The notes: generated by a model from the letters alone, not told the origin. DNA of 12,011 bases from REEB48 sp964355085 (GCA_964355085.1 CAYHBW010000025.1:1-12011); one strand, 5' to 3'; positions 4,763-11,949 are shown, numbered from the stretch's first letter. Numbers and translations: made by a program.

Positions 4763-5029
4763 ATGTTAACTACCCGCCAAAAACAGAACGCAATGAAAGA
4801 AGTCAAAATGCATGACACTGACACCGGATCTCCGGCTGTTCAGGTTGCGCTTTTGACCAGATCGATCGAAGAATTGACTGATCACCTGAAAAAGCACCGC
4901 AAAGATAACCACTCCCGCCGCGGATTACTTAAAATGGTCGGAAAAAGAAAGCGCTTGTTGGACTATCTCTCTGAAACTGATGAGAAGTCTTACAATTCCA
5001 CAATTAAAAAGCTCGGACTTAAAAAATAA
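4763..5029 (+). CDS. rpsO: 30S ribosomal protein S15
   Basis: 88 residues, the usual length for S15. Family signatures are plain: HDTDTGSPAVQVALLT (17-32), then LTDHLKKHRKDNHSRRGLLKMVGKRKRLLDYL (38-69), the helical region that binds 16S rRNA. S15 is a primary binder in assembly of the 30S platform. The N-terminus lines up with the family, so ATG 4763 is correct although no SD sequence precedes it; the upstream bases are TATACAAAT, and the mRNA is predicted to be leaderless or nearly so. In Escherichia coli S15 represses its own mRNA through a structured leader; such a leader seems absent here. Two hairpins without good T-runs follow, then the NYN and pnp genes, so readthrough into them is likely. 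Confidence 0.98.
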   Translation: MLTTRQKQNAMKEVKMHDTDTGSPAVQVALLTRSIEELTDHLKKHRKDNHSRRGLLKMVGKRKRLLDYLSETDEKSYNSTIKKLGLKK

Positions 5030-5075
5030 TCCCGACGTTTCAGTCGGGACTCCGTACCCCGAAGGGCGTCGGAGT
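5030..5075 (+). promoter_or_regulatory. two adjoining hairpins after rpsO
   Basis: Hairpin 1: TCCCGAC/GTCGGGA (5030-5036/5043-5049), 6-nt loop. Hairpin 2: ACTCCG/CGGAGT (5049-5054/5070-5075) with inner CCC-GAA-GGG. They share A5049, and neither is followed by a T-run (next is TTAATAAAAAC). They may be RNA processing or partial-termination structures between rpsO and the nuclease genes rather than a full stop. Confidence 0.55.
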
Positions 5076-5118
5076 TAATAAAAACTAACGCGGCCTGATA
5101 TCTAATTTACGAATCCAT

Positions 5119-5154
5119 ACAAATATTTCTGAAGAGTCACTTGGAGATATTTGT
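5119..5154 (+). promoter_or_regulatory. hairpin covering the start of the NYN gene
   Basis: ACAAATATTTCT (5119-5130) pairs with GGAGATATTTGT (5143-5154): 12 bp including two G-U pairs, with a 12-nt loop. The right arm contains the GGAG that would serve as SD sequence and the TTG start at 5151. A second copy of the target, ATTTGTAT (5159-5166), could pair instead with ATACAAAT (5117-5124). Confidence 0.5.
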
Positions 5155-5696
5155 GTGAATTTGTATCTTGGATCGCCAACCGCTTAACTCCAGTGAGACG
5201 AAAAGATCAGAGAGTGGGAATTTTTGTAGATGTACAAAATCTCTATCACTCCTCAAAAAATTTATATCACGCCCGCGTGAACTACAAAGAGCTCATGAAA
5301 GAGCTCGTCGCCGGACGTAATCTCATCACTGCTTATGCTTACGTGGTGAAAAGTGAAACCGCTGAAGGAGAGACGGCATTTTTTGACGCGCTGGAAAAAA
5401 GCGGATTGGAACTCCGGAGTAAGGATCTGCAGATTTTCGCCGGAGGAATGAAAAAAGCGGATTGGGATGTGGGAATGGCAGTGGATGCCATCCGGATGTC
5501 TGAAACTTTGGATGTGGTGATACTGGTGACCGGAGATGGGGATTTCATCCCGCTTGTGGAGTATCTCAAGTGGGGAAGAGGAAAAACGGTGGAAGTGGCG
5601 GCCTTCAGCCGAAGCGCTTCCGGAAAAATAAAAGAGGCGGCGGATCAGTTCGTAGAACTGGAAAAGCTTCCGAGAGTCGTAATGAAAAGCCGTTAA
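5151..5696 (+). CDS. NYN domain (LabA/PIN-like) putative ribonuclease
   Basis: Up to 181 residues. The NYN fold is clear: VGIFVDVQNLY (D27, N30), KADWDVGMAVDAI (D106, D112), and VILVTGDGDFIPLVEYLKWGRGKTVEV (D129, D131). These acidic residues make the metal centre of PIN-like nucleases, so RNA cleavage is expected from the family but the substrate is unknown. The start is uncertain. TTG 5151 has GGAG four bases upstream, but both lie in a hairpin. GTG 5193 and GTG 5214 are in frame and would still keep the whole domain, which begins at residue 22. The gene sits between rpsO and pnp, only 41 bases before pnp, so it is probably co-transcribed with pnp and works in RNA processing or decay. Confidence 0.88.
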   Translation: MCEFVSWIANRLTPVRRKDQRVGIFVDVQNLYHSSKNLYHARVNYKELMKELVAGRNLITAYAYVVKSETAEGETAFFDALEKSGLELRSKDLQIFAGGMKKADWDVGMAVDAIRMSETLDVVILVTGDGDFIPLVEYLKWGRGKTVEVAAFSRSASGKIKEAADQFVELEKLPRVVMKSR

Positions 5697-5737
5697 AACT
5701 AAAAGCTAATATCTAAAAACTAACAACTATCAACAAT
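5696..5737 (+). repeat. six heptad units (NANCTAA-like) leading into pnp
   Basis: From the last base of the NYN stop codon to the pnp ATG, the gap is six consecutive 7-mers: AAACTAA, AAGCTAA, TATCTAA, AAACTAA, CAACTAT, CAACAAT. The C falls at every seventh base (5699, 5706, 5713, 5720, 5727, 5734). There is no SD sequence. Similar units occur after rpsO (AAACTAA at 5082, TATCTAA at 5099). It may be an unstructured ribosome-loading tract or simple-sequence drift. Confidence 0.6.
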
Positions 5738-7843
5738 ATGGACTTGAATAGAAAACAATTTAAAACAGAATTCGCCGGAAAAACACTGTCAATGGAAGTT
5801 TCCCGCCTGGCCGATCAGGCCGACGCCGCCGTCCTCGGAAAATACGGCGACACAACCGTACTCGCAACCGTTGTCATGGGTAAAAAAGACATTGAAAAGG
5901 ATTATTTTCCGCTGATGGTCAACTATGAAGAGAAAAACTACGCCGTCGGCAGGATTCTCGGAAGCAGATATACCCGCAGAGAAGGAAAATCCACCGATGA
6001 CGCGGTATTGAGCGGACGGCTTATCGACCGCACAATCCGCCCGCTTTTCAATCAGGCGATGCGCCGGGAAATCCAGGTGGTGGTCACGGTTCTCACTTAC
6101 GACGGACAAAATGATCCGGATTTTTTGGGTCTCATGACCGCATCCACTGCGCTTGCAATCTCTCCGGCTCCTTGGGGAGGTCCGGTTGCCGGAGCCCGCT
6201 TGGTAAAAATGACTGATGGAGATTCTTTGGCATTCAACCCGACTGTTTCTGAAACTGCCGGAAAGAAATTGCGCTTTGACGCATTCGTATCCGGAACAAA
6301 AGAGCGCCTTAATATGATCGAGCTTGAAGGAGATGAAGCCGACGAAAAAGAAGTCGTTTCCGCTTTTGAAAAAGCCCAGGAGGAAATTAAAAAACTCATC
6401 GCCTGGCAGGAATCCATCGTGAAAGAAATCGGAAAACCGAAAGCGAATGTCGCCTTGGCGACTCCGGACGAAGCTTTGAAAGAGCGCGTCAAAAATTATC
6501 TTTCCGATAAATTGGAAAAATCCGTATACATCGTCAATAAAGCGGAAATGTACGAATCCCTTAATAAGCTCAAAACCGGGATGAAAGAATTTCTGACCGG
6601 CGCGGGCCACGACGAAAAAGGACTGTCTGCTTCCGAAGCTTTATTTGAAGAAGCGGTCAATGACTTGGTTCATGAAAAAATCCTTTCCGAAGGAAAGCGT
6701 CCGGACGGCCGGAAAACCGACCAGCTCCGCGAACTCGGATCTGAAGTCGGACTTCTTCCGCGCGTCCATGGATCCGCTCTTTTCGTCCGCGGCAACACCC
6801 AATCCCTTTCCATCGCGACTTTGGGCGCTCCGGGCGACCAACAACTTGTGGAATCAATTGAATTCAGCGGAAAGCGCCGTTTCCTTTTGCACTACAACTT
6901 CCCTCCGTATTCCGTCGGTGAGATCGGACCGTTCCGCGGACCGGGACGCCGCGAAATCGGACATGGAAACCTTGCCCACAAAGCGCTCCGCGCGTTGATT
7001 CCAACACAGGAAGAATTTCCATACACCATCCGCCTTGTTTCTGAAATCCTTTCTTCCAACGGATCATCCTCCATGGCCACCGTCTGTGCAGGAAGCTTAG
7101 CACTCATGGATGCCGGAGTTCCGATCCGCAAACCGGCTGCCGGAATCGCGATGGGACTTATGCTTAATGAAAAAGGCGACTTCAAAGTCCTGACAGACAT
7201 CCAAGGACCGGAAGATCATCACGGCGACATGGATTTCAAAGCTGCCGGAACAGATTCCGGAGTCACCGCAATCCAAATGGATGTAAAAATCCAGGGGATC
7301 ACCATTGAAATGCTTTCGCAGACCCTCAAACAGGCGAAAGACGCCAGACTTCAGATTCTGAAAGTCATGACTTCCGCATTGCCGGCGCCGAGAAAAGAAC
7401 TTTCTCCGTTCGCTCCGAGTATAATTTCAATTTCAATTGATCCGGAAAGAATCGGCGAGCTCATCGGTCCGGGAGGAAAAGTCATAAACGGAATCATCGA
7501 CGCAACCGGAGCGACTGCGATTGATATCGAAGACGACGGCCGAGTGTTCATCACTGCCGCAGATCAAGCGACCGGCCAGAAAGCTTTGGATATGGTTAAT
7601 TCCATAATGAAAGAATACAAGATCGGGGATATTGTCGAGGGAACTGTCGTAAGGGTTTTGGAATTCGGCGCAATCGTGGAATTCGCCGCCGGCCACGACG
7701 GCATGATCCATGTTTCCGAACTCAAAGACGGCTTCGTCAAAAAAGTGGAGGACGTGGTCAAGCTCGGCGATTTTGTAAAAGCGAAAATCGTCAAAATGGA
7801 TAACGGGAAGATCGGCCTGTCCATAAAACAATTGAATAAATAA
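5738..7843 (+). CDS. pnp: polyribonucleotide nucleotidyltransferase (PNPase)
   Basis: 701 residues, full family length. Domain order: RNase PH-like 1 (about 10-145), helical linker (about 230-290), RNase PH-like 2 (about 325-550), KH (about 565-625) and S1 (about 632-700). The catalytic stretch PEDHHGDMDFKAAG carries D493, D499 and K501, equivalent to E. coli D486, D492 and K494. The phosphate-handling region FRGPGRREIGHG precedes it, and the KH GxxG loop is GPGG (577-580). The enzyme degrades RNA 3' to 5' with phosphate and can add tails; it normally works as a trimer in the cytoplasm. No SD sequence precedes ATG 5738, only the heptad tract. It follows the NYN gene by 41 bases and ends in a clear terminator. 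No RNase III-type leader hairpin, as known in E. coli, lies immediately before it. Confidence 0.98.
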   Translation: MDLNRKQFKTEFAGKTLSMEVSRLADQADAAVLGKYGDTTVLATVVMGKKDIEKDYFPLMVNYEEKNYAVGRILGSRYTRREGKSTDDAVLSGRLIDRTIRPLFNQAMRREIQVVVTVLTYDGQNDPDFLGLMTASTALAISPAPWGGPVAGARLVKMTDGDSLAFNPTVSETAGKKLRFDAFVSGTKERLNMIELEGDEADEKEVVSAFEKAQEEIKKLIAWQESIVKEIGKPKANVALATPDEALKERVKNYLSDKLEKSVYIVNKAEMYESLNKLKTGMKEFLTGAGHDEKGLSASEALFEEAVNDLVHEKILSEGKRPDGRKTDQLRELGSEVGLLPRVHGSALFVRGNTQSLSIATLGAPGDQQLVESIEFSGKRRFLLHYNFPPYSVGEIGPFRGPGRREIGHGNLAHKALRALIPTQEEFPYTIRLVSEILSSNGSSSMATVCAGSLALMDAGVPIRKPAAGIAMGLMLNEKGDFKVLTDIQGPEDHHGDMDFKAAGTDSGVTAIQMDVKIQGITIEMLSQTLKQAKDARLQILKVMTSALPAPRKELSPFAPSIISISIDPERIGELIGPGGKVINGIIDATGATAIDIEDDGRVFITAADQATGQKALDMVNSIMKEYKIGDIVEGTVVRVLEFGAIVEFAAGHDGMIHVSELKDGFVKKVEDVVKLGDFVKAKIVKMDNGKIGLSIKQLNK

Positions 7844-7870
7844 CTTCTGAAAATAATATTCGTAGGCTAA

Positions 7871-7898
7871 AACAAACCCGCTTAAAGGCGGGTTTGTT
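7871..7898 (+). terminator. terminator after pnp
   Basis: AACAAACCCGC/GCGGGTTTGTT (7871-7881/7888-7898), 11 bp with a 6-nt loop. The T-rich tract is inside the 3' arm (GGGTTTGTT). Confidence 0.8.
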
Positions 7899-7904
7899 CG
7901 CCCG

Positions 7905-7929
7905 ATTAAATTCGTAATACGAATTTAAT
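7905..7929. repeat. perfect 25-bp AT-rich palindrome
   Basis: ATTAAATTCGTA and TACGAATTTAAT (12-bp arms) surround one central A (7917). It lies between the pnp terminator and the promoter of the proline-rich gene, ending 55 bp before the extended -10. A single-base centre suits a dimeric DNA-binding protein better than an RNA hairpin. GGAGA/TCTCC (7934-7938/7947-7951) and ATCCGG/CCGGAT (7958-7963/7977-7982) are further small dyads before the promoter. Confidence 0.6.
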
Positions 7930-7983
7930 TTAGGGAGATTTTTATTTCTCCACAAAAATCCGGCGATTCCGATATTCCGGATA

Positions 7984-7992
7984 TGCTACAAT
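7984..7992 (+). promoter_or_regulatory. extended -10 promoter, leaderless start of the proline-rich gene
   Basis: TGC-TACAAT (TGn extended -10) ends six bases before ATG 7999, putting the predicted transcript start on the A of the start codon. No SD sequence and no clear -35 are present. Confidence 0.6.
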
Positions 7993-7998
7993 TAAGAA

Positions 7999-9123
7999 AT
8001 GGAAAACAATTCACCGTTAGGAACAAATCAGCAGCCGGCAGGATTTCCGCCGGCATCCCCGAGTCGACCGAATGTGCCGCCGCCGGCTCCGCCTCCTCCT
8101 GAAATAACCCTGCGGACAATGCAATCCGATATGGACGCCCTGAAGCAGACCGGCGGAACCGGTCCGGCGCCGAAACCGTTCACCCCACCCGAACTCATCC
8201 GGGATTTTTCCCGTCCGTCAGCGCCTCCTCCTCCGCCGTCCCCGATCATGCCTAAAATAACGCCTTCCGATTTCACGACCCCGAAACCGGCTTCAGCGAT
8301 CTCTCCTTCCGGACCGGTAACTCTGAAACCGGTGATTGAAGAAGAAAAACCGGCCCATGACATGAAAAAGATTCTTCTTTGGTCAGGAGCGTTCGGACTC
8401 ATAATCGGCGCCGGCGCCGCCGGATATCTGATTGTTTATCCGATGCTATTCCCGGCTCTTCCGGTCCCCCCGCCTCCGCCTCCGGCGATAACAGTTCCGA
8501 CCGTCACGGAAACTCCGGCAATAACCGAAAGCCCGGAAATCGATCTCCCGCTGGCTCCGAGACCGCACGCATCTCTTCTGACTGCGTCTGATTCGGTTTC
8601 TCCGAATGCCTTGATCGCCGCGGACTTAACATCCCTGAAATCCATCCTTACGCAGGAAGGACAGAAGACGCTGGCGGCCGGAAGTCTGGCGGAAATAATG
8701 CTCAATGACGCTGGCGGACAAGTTCCGTCATCTGCGATTCTTCCTCTTATTTTTCCGGAACTCTCATCCGATTCGGTCAGAAATCTGCTTGCGGATGATT
8801 TCACGGTCGCAATGTTCTATGACGCAAACGGAGCATGGCCGGCTTACATTTTCAAATTGAGCGAAAACTCCAGCATATTGGAAGGACAAGCAGCAACCGC
8901 CGCCCTTGAGGCCTCCACGAATCTCGGAAATATGTTCACTGAAGATCCCGGCGCGCCGAATCCGGGCGGATTCAAAACCGGACAGGTCAGCGGGACTGCG
9001 ACAAGATATCTGCCTTTTGAAAAAACCGGGGCATCGCTCAATATCGCCTGGACGAAAGACAAGCTGGTCATCAGCGCCTCCTATAACGGACTGAAGAAAA
9101 TCCTGACAAATCTCGCGCAGTAA
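7999..9123 (+). CDS. proline-rich single-pass membrane protein, function unknown
   Basis: 374 residues. The N-terminal 120 residues are disordered and rich in proline (runs such as PPPAPPPP at 27-34 and APPPPP at 75-80), with a short helical stretch around TLRTMQSDMDALKQ (37-50). One membrane span lies at about 123-150, preceded by K123 and K124, so the N-terminus is probably cytoplasmic and the rest outside. A second proline/threonine linker (151-185) leads to a folded domain (about 190-374) ending in LNIAWTKDKLVISASYNGLKKIL. Patescibacterial genomes often have proteins of this build, but the role is not known to me. Low-complexity codons give long antisense open frames. It appears to be a one-gene unit that shares its terminator with comM. 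Confidence 0.8.
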   Translation: MENNSPLGTNQQPAGFPPASPSRPNVPPPAPPPPEITLRTMQSDMDALKQTGGTGPAPKPFTPPELIRDFSRPSAPPPPPSPIMPKITPSDFTTPKPASAISPSGPVTLKPVIEEEKPAHDMKKILLWSGAFGLIIGAGAAGYLIVYPMLFPALPVPPPPPPAITVPTVTETPAITESPEIDLPLAPRPHASLLTASDSVSPNALIAADLTSLKSILTQEGQKTLAAGSLAEIMLNDAGGQVPSSAILPLIFPELSSDSVRNLLADDFTVAMFYDANGAWPAYIFKLSENSSILEGQAATAALEASTNLGNMFTEDPGAPNPGGFKTGQVSGTATRYLPFEKTGASLNIAWTKDKLVISASYNGLKKILTNLAQ

Positions 9124-9129
9124 CGATAA

Positions 9130-9155
9130 AAAACACCCGGCCAGCCGGGTGTTTT
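9130..9155. terminator. bidirectional terminator between the proline-rich gene and comM
   Basis: AAAACACCCGGC/GCCGGGTGTTTT (9130-9141/9144-9155) is a 12-bp symmetric arm pair with T-runs on both strands. It serves the convergent genes ending at 9123 and 9158. Confidence 0.93.
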
Positions 9156-9157
9156 AA

Positions 9158-10696
9158 TCAGATCTCTCGCAACCGGTACTGGAAAGCTTCAGCAAGATGC
9201 TCCAGTCGTATATCTTCGTCATGATTCAGATCGGCGATTGTCCGTGAAGTTTTCAGGATCCGGTAATAACCGCGCGCCGACAAGACATTTTTTTGGTACA
9301 TGTTTTTCAGGAATTTTTCCGCCTCTGCATCCAGCTTCAGAATTTCATCACATGCCTTGGAGCTCATCTCGGAATTAGTCAGGATGTCCATCTTCAATCC
9401 GGAAAAGCGGTCTATTTGCATCCTCCGCGCCTTCCTTACTTTTTCCCTCATGCCTTCCGCTCCGGAAATGTCCCGCTTCCGATCCTGAAGCTCATCGATG
9501 GAAACCCGCGGGACATTTATCTGGAGATCTATCCTATCCAGAAGAGGCCCGGAAACTTTTTTCTGATAACGAAGGGCCTCATTTGCCGAGCATTTGCATT
9601 CTTTTTCATCATCTCCGTAATATCCGCACGGACAAGGATTCAAAGCGGTGACCAGCATGAACTTCGCCGGAAAAACAATATTATTTTTTATCCTGGAAAC
9701 AACCACTTTTCCGCTTTCAATCGGCTGACGGAGCGCCTCAAGGAGATCGCGGCGGAATTCCGGAAGCTCATCAAGGAACAGGACTCCCCGATGCGCCAGA
9801 CTTATCTCTCCCGGCCGCGGATTCTGTCCTCCGCCGATTATGGAAACCGGAGAAGCGGTCTGGTGCGGAGCGCGGAAAGGCCTCCAATTTATGAAAGAAT
9901 TGTTCTTCAGAAGTCCGGCCGCGCTGTAAATCTGCGTGACCTCCATGATCTCATCGAGATTCGGAGGGGGGAGAAGCGAGCGCAACGCCTGGGCCAGCAT
10001 CGTCTTGCCCGCGCCCGGACTTCCCTGCATGAGAAGATTATGTCCTCCGGCCGCAGCGATCATCAGCGCCCGCTTGGCGGCGATCTGCCCTTTGATGTCG
10101 GCTATGTCTATCAGATGCTCATCCGGAGAAATGACCGCCTCTATTTCGGTCTTCGGCTGGGCCGAAATCACCGATCGGCCTTCCAGATGCAGGATCGCCT
10201 CCAGAAGATTTCCGACAGGGATGACTTTCAATCCCTCGACGATGGCCGCTTCAGCCGCGTTCACTTTCGGAACAATCAGGATCCGAAAATTTTTCTTTTT
10301 CGCGATGCGGGCGATGTTCAGAGCCCCGCTGATTCCCCGGACAGATCCGTCCAAAGCCAGCTCGCCGATAAAAAGAACGTCCGAAGAATCGAACTCCTTC
10401 ATCTGTTTTGTCGCCAGGAGATATCCGATGGCGATTCCGAGATCGTATTGCGATCCGGTTTTCTTCACATCCGCCGGCGCGAGATTGACTATAATCTTCC
10501 GGTTCTCGCGGTTCGGCGGCTTCACTCCGCTGTTTTTCAGAGCCGAACCGACCCGCTCCTTCGCCTCGGAAAGAGATTTGTCAGCCAGGCCGACTATCGT
10601 GAAACTATGAAGACCGACATGGATGTCGGTCTCTATTTCTATTATCTGCGCATCAATCCCCTCGATTGATGCGGAAAAAACTTTTGATAAATTCAT
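9158..10696 (-). CDS. comM: ComM/YifB-family Mg-chelatase-like AAA+ ATPase
   Basis: 512 residues, the normal size. The N-terminal ChlI-like domain (about 1-170) has IVGLADKSLSEAKERV and NLAPADVKKTGSQYDL. The AAA+ core has Walker A GSPGAGKT (225-232), Walker B VLFLDE (305-310) and an arginine in PLLDRID (R388). Two cysteine pairs, PCPCGYYG and ECKC (C355, C357, C367, C369), form the expected zinc-binding insert. In Vibrio cholerae ComM is a branch-migration helicase for natural transformation, and homologs are widespread in bacteria, including those not known to be competent. The same role here is an inference. No SD sequence precedes ATG 10696. It lies 71 bases downstream of the dksA-like gene on the same strand, with a small hairpin in the gap, so co-transcription is possible. 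Confidence 0.95.
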   Translation of the reverse strand: MNLSKVFSASIEGIDAQIIEIETDIHVGLHSFTIVGLADKSLSEAKERVGSALKNSGVKPPNRENRKIIVNLAPADVKKTGSQYDLGIAIGYLLATKQMKEFDSSDVLFIGELALDGSVRGISGALNIARIAKKKNFRILIVPKVNAAEAAIVEGLKVIPVGNLLEAILHLEGRSVISAQPKTEIEAVISPDEHLIDIADIKGQIAAKRALMIAAAGGHNLLMQGSPGAGKTMLAQALRSLLPPPNLDEIMEVTQIYSAAGLLKNNSFINWRPFRAPHQTASPVSIIGGGQNPRPGEISLAHRGVLFLDELPEFRRDLLEALRQPIESGKVVVSRIKNNIVFPAKFMLVTALNPCPCGYYGDDEKECKCSANEALRYQKKVSGPLLDRIDLQINVPRVSIDELQDRKRDISGAEGMREKVRKARRMQIDRFSGLKMDILTNSEMSSKACDEILKLDAEAEKFLKNMYQKNVLSARGYYRILKTSRTIADLNHDEDIRLEHLAEAFQYRLREI

Positions 10697-10732
10697 GTGC
10701 GTACACTGAATTAGGGAATTATTTTTTACTGC

Positions 10733-10756
10733 CGTCCCTGACTGCGATTCAGGACG
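10733..10756 (-). promoter_or_regulatory. hairpin in the dksA-comM gap
   Basis: CGTCCCTGA pairs with TCAGGACG (10733-10741/10749-10756), with one bulged C and a 7-nt loop. In the direction of transcription it is followed by GGCAGTAAAAAATAA, not a T-run. It is therefore more likely an RNA stability or processing structure than a terminator. Confidence 0.4.
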
Positions 10757-10767
10757 ATGAGCTGCAT

Positions 10768-11109
10768 TTATTTTTTAAGTTTGCACTCCTTGCACAATCT
10801 GGATTCCGGATTAACTTTCAGAAGTTCGGATGATATTTCTTTTCCGCAATTTTCGCACTTTCCGTATTCATTGCGGGTCAGTTTATCCAATGCTTTTTCA
10901 ATATCCATCATTCTTTCTTTGAGCGCATCCTTTATGCCGAGATCGTTTGAAAATTCCTCGGCCTCATCCGCCTCTTCGGAAAAATCCGTCTCGTTGTCGT
11001 TTCCGAAATCCGTATCGCCCTTATGGCGGTTCAGCTGGGCCTCAAGTTCTCCGGCCTCTTTTTCCAGCTGCTCCTTAAAATTCTGTAGTTCTTTTTCGTT
11101 GAATGACAT
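10768..11109 (-). CDS. DksA/TraR-family zinc finger protein
   Basis: 113 residues. An N-terminal helix (about 4-30) leads to an acidic stretch ETDFSEEADEAEEFSND (40-56), a second helix (58-78), and the C-terminal zinc finger CENC...CKEC (C85, C88, C106, C109) with 17 residues between the pairs. This is the DksA/TraR C4 layout. Family members bind in the RNA polymerase secondary channel and alter promoter opening, often with ppGpp. This one is shorter than E. coli DksA and resembles the general TraR/YteA-like versions found across bacteria, so a direct DksA role is not certain. ATG 11109 has no clear SD sequence. A -10-like TAATGT ends nine bases before it, so the leader would be very short. 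comM follows. Confidence 0.92.
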   Translation of the reverse strand: MSFNEKELQNFKEQLEKEAGELEAQLNRHKGDTDFGNDNETDFSEEADEAEEFSNDLGIKDALKERMMDIEKALDKLTRNEYGKCENCGKEISSELLKVNPESRLCKECKLKK

Positions 11110-11118
11110 AATTCTTAA

Positions 11119-11147
11119 ACATTACTACAGATGGGTTTTTATTTCAA
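11119..11147 (-). promoter_or_regulatory. probable promoter of the dksA-like gene
   Basis: On the minus strand: -35 TTGAAA (11142-11147), a 17-bp spacer, -10-like TAATGT (11119-11124, weak). The predicted start is only about two bases before the ATG. Confidence 0.4.
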
Positions 11148-11161
11148 TATCGGCATCCCCG

Positions 11162-11186
11162 CCGGACTGGAAATTTCCGGACGTCC
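11162..11186. promoter_or_regulatory. paired palindromes between divergent promoters
   Basis: GGAAATTTCC (11169-11178) and GGACGTCC (11179-11186) are adjacent perfect palindromes, and CCGGAC repeats directly at 11162-11167 and 11177-11182. They lie midway between the promoters of the dksA-like gene and the 213-residue gene, where a shared operator would be expected. The role is inferred. Confidence 0.35.
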
Positions 11187-11193
11187 CGTTCGC

Positions 11194-11222
11194 TTGCATT
11201 TTTTTAAATTTTATTATATAAT
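11194..11222 (+). promoter_or_regulatory. promoter of the 213-residue gene
   Basis: -35-like TTGCAT (11194-11199), a 17-bp spacer, consensus -10 TATAAT (11217-11222). It shares GCTTGCATTTTT with the rpsO promoter. The predicted leader is about 39 nt with a strong SD sequence. Confidence 0.65.
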
Positions 11223-11267
11223 ACTTTCAGAAATACGGCACTCCAAAAATCAATATCAGGAGGAGAA

Positions 11268-11909
11268 ATGAAACAGGGGAACGACGTCCCGTTGAACTAT
11301 CTTCCGCTCTGCGGAAACGGCCTTTATGTCGCGATGAAAGAAGTCGCGACCGACAACTTAAAGGAGCTTACGCTCGGCGGATCTTCCGAAGAATGCCCAA
11401 TAGGCGACGCCGACTCAAAAGCGATCGCCTTCCGGCAGACCATGGAAGAACCGAACCGGATCACCATTCACTTCCGCAGACAATGGGAAAATGATTCGCT
11501 CGCGATGGTCGCCGCCTGCCGGCTCAAAGACCGTGACCGTAAAACAGGAGAAATGAAAGACGGCCAACCCTTCGGATTCTCCCTTGAAACCAAAGAGGAG
11601 AAATACAAGAGACACGGTCAGTTCTTCCTGAATCTCGTGTATCTTTCCAACGACAAGGATCGCCCGAAGCCGGAAGGATTCGAACCGCTCTATCTCAAGG
11701 TGAAGATCTGGGGCGAAGACGGAAAGCCCCGGATATCCTATCTGAAAATCTCGGTGACCAGAACCGGCCCGGAGACGCTGAATGTCGCCTCGGAGAAAGT
11801 CGCGGAATCCGAAGCTCCGGCGCCGCTCCGCGCTGTCAGCTTCGAACAACCAGCTCCGCAACCTGATTCCGGATTAGTCAGATCCTTTCTTGGATCGAAA
11901 TCCAGATGA
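11268..11909 (+). CDS. unrecognised 213-residue protein
   Basis: ATG 11268 is preceded by AGGAGGAG and a good promoter, and the gene ends at a strong terminator, so it is a complete single-gene unit. No family was recognised. There is no signal peptide or membrane span. Residues 1-165 read like a soluble, strand-rich domain (GLYVAMKEVA, RITIHFRRQW, LAMVAACRLKDRDRK, GQFFLNLVYLSND, LYLKVKIWGEDGKPRISYLKISV). The tail after about 175 is rich in Ala, Pro, Ser and Glu and looks disordered. The alternation of charged turns with strands suggests a beta-sandwich-like domain, but that is an inference from composition only. It is divergent from the dksA-like gene with palindromes in between. No partner gene is visible. 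Confidence 0.78.
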   Translation: MKQGNDVPLNYLPLCGNGLYVAMKEVATDNLKELTLGGSSEECPIGDADSKAIAFRQTMEEPNRITIHFRRQWENDSLAMVAACRLKDRDRKTGEMKDGQPFGFSLETKEEKYKRHGQFFLNLVYLSNDKDRPKPEGFEPLYLKVKIWGEDGKPRISYLKISVTRTGPETLNVASEKVAESEAPAPLRAVSFEQPAPQPDSGLVRSFLGSKSR

Positions 11910-11914
11910 AAAAC

Positions 11915-11949
11915 TCCCCGCCAGGGCAACCTGGCGGGGATTTCTTTAT
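11915..11949. terminator. strong terminator, active on both strands
   Basis: TCCCCGCCAGG/CCTGGCGGGGA (11915-11925/11930-11940) is an 11-bp stem with a GCAA tetraloop. TTTCTTTAT follows on the plus strand, and a five-T run (complement of AAAAA at 11909-11913) follows on the minus strand. Confidence 0.93.

Noticed and set aside
5789..6610. Minus-strand open frame of 273 codons inside pnp
   Set aside because: It is a complete overlap with a conserved PNPase domain; no promoter or SD sequence, and no recognisable motif.
9293..10669. Long plus-strand open frame (458 codons) antisense to comM
   Set aside because: comM is unmistakable on the other strand with Walker motifs and zinc cysteines. The antisense translation is low in hydrophobic pattern and reflects codon bias of comM.
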